A stretch of DNA of 64,000 bases from an uncultured Chloroflexales bacterium (lineage in GTDB: Bacteria; Chloroflexota; Chloroflexia; Chloroflexales; Chloroflexaceae): NCBI GenBank assembly GCA_937902315.1, contig CALGUG010000012.1:124001-188000 (forward strand), read 5' to 3'. The position numbers and the translations under genes were made by a program. The notes under the pieces are model-generated. The model had not been told where the DNA came from, ran no database searches, and saw only the letters and a program-made list of their open reading frames with translations. Below are positions 63,834-64,000 of the stretch, piece by piece. Positions within the stretch are counted from its first letter, which is position 1; every line of letters begins with the position of its first letter.

Positions 63834-63861
63834 GGGTTTCTCGCTGTGTAACGAGAAACCC
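63834..63861 (-). terminator. Terminator of the last gene
   Basis: A perfect 10-bp stem GGGTTTCTCG/CGAGAAACCC with an 8-nt loop and a T-run on the minus strand, 29 bases past the stop of the partial gene. Confidence 0.85.
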
Positions 63862-63890
63862 CCTTCCAAACAACAGGCGGCTTACCAGCG

Positions 63891-64000
63891 CTACTTACGC
63901 CGACCGATGCGCCCAAACAGGTTGGGGCGCTCGATCTCGTGCTGCGGGCCTTGGAAGTCTAGCTCGCCCGGGCGCAGATTGGGGCGCGCATCGAGCCACT
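63891..64000 (-). CDS. C-terminal end of an unidentified protein (partial)
   Basis: The last 35 codons before a TAG at 63891-63893, in the frame that reads WLDARPNLRPGELDFQGP on the minus strand and ends in FGRIGRRK. The codon use matches the neighbouring genes and a terminator follows, so the frame is real. The rest of the gene lies beyond the window, and the fragment is too short to name. Confidence 0.6.
   Translation of the reverse strand, partial: WLDARPNLRPGELDFQGPQHEIERPNLFGRIGRRK

Noticed and set aside
1..64000. CRISPR array, prophage or transposase
   Set aside because: The dispersed repeats are not regularly spaced with unique spacers, and no cas, phage structural or transposase gene is seen.

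Overview
This window looks like chromosomal DNA from a free-living bacterium of intermediate G+C content, most likely a member of the Chloroflexota (Chloroflexia-like). The assignment is inferred. It rests on a membrane protein whose N-terminal external domain carries a YRWT-type motif, a BTAD-containing membrane regulator next to a GAF/GAF/PAS histidine kinase, a MeaB plus separate B12-domain pair, and G/C-rich dispersed repeats of a style common in that phylum. No rRNA gene or ribosomal-protein cluster is present to settle the taxonomy. I see about 54 credible protein genes, one tRNA (Asn, GTT, CCA encoded), no CRISPR array, no transposase gene and no prophage.

Layout. 0.1-8.4 kb: small membrane and stress genes, an S66 LD-carboxypeptidase, an alpha/beta hydrolase divergent from a TetR regulator with a palindromic operator candidate between them, a GNAT acetyltransferase and RidA. 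8.5-13 kb: a type I Baeyer-Villiger monooxygenase followed by two serine-beta-lactamase-fold hydrolases, a plausible ketone-to-ester-to-acid route. 13-18 kb: a membrane STAS regulator, a class V aminotransferase, and a three-gene operon of P-loop kinase, small protein and ANT(4')-like aminoglycoside nucleotidyltransferase. 18-20.6 kb: gene-poor and AT-rich, holding a 71-aa gene, a possible 18-aa peptide gene and an RRM protein with a hairpin upstream. 20.6-29.5 kb: WYL regulator and DinB protein, cupin, methyltransferase, tRNA-Asn, purA, an ArgD-family aminotransferase and an RlmM-like 2'-O-methyltransferase. 29.9-46.3 kb: EamA transporter, S9 peptidase, glutaminyl cyclase with a PYROXD2-like oxidoreductase, the BTAD regulator/histidine kinase/O-antigen-ligase run, and a multi-pass lipase-like protein. 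46.6-64 kb: CtpA-like S41 protease, M24 peptidase, signal peptidase I, HhH protein and XPB-like helicase, S51 peptidase, Mrr endonuclease, an ABC-2 permease, a transaldolase/PfkB/glycosyltransferase-like operon, dimethylargininase, an HD protein, MeaB with a B12 domain, and the 3' end of a further gene.

The most striking signal is in the non-coding DNA. An 18-bp core, TAGCCGNAGGCGGACGCG, occurs 19 times in 64 kb (10 on one strand, 9 on the other). Seventeen of its 18 positions are identical in every copy. Every copy is intergenic and lies 3' of at least one gene, and none lies in any of the ten divergent promoter regions. Some copies sit inside MITE-like elements with TACCAAATCCG-type terminal inverted repeats, a 3-bp TNA target duplication and an internal hairpin whose arms co-vary between copies. 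Two of these elements have inserted exactly at a stop codon, so that the target duplication regenerates the stop. No transposase for them is encoded here.
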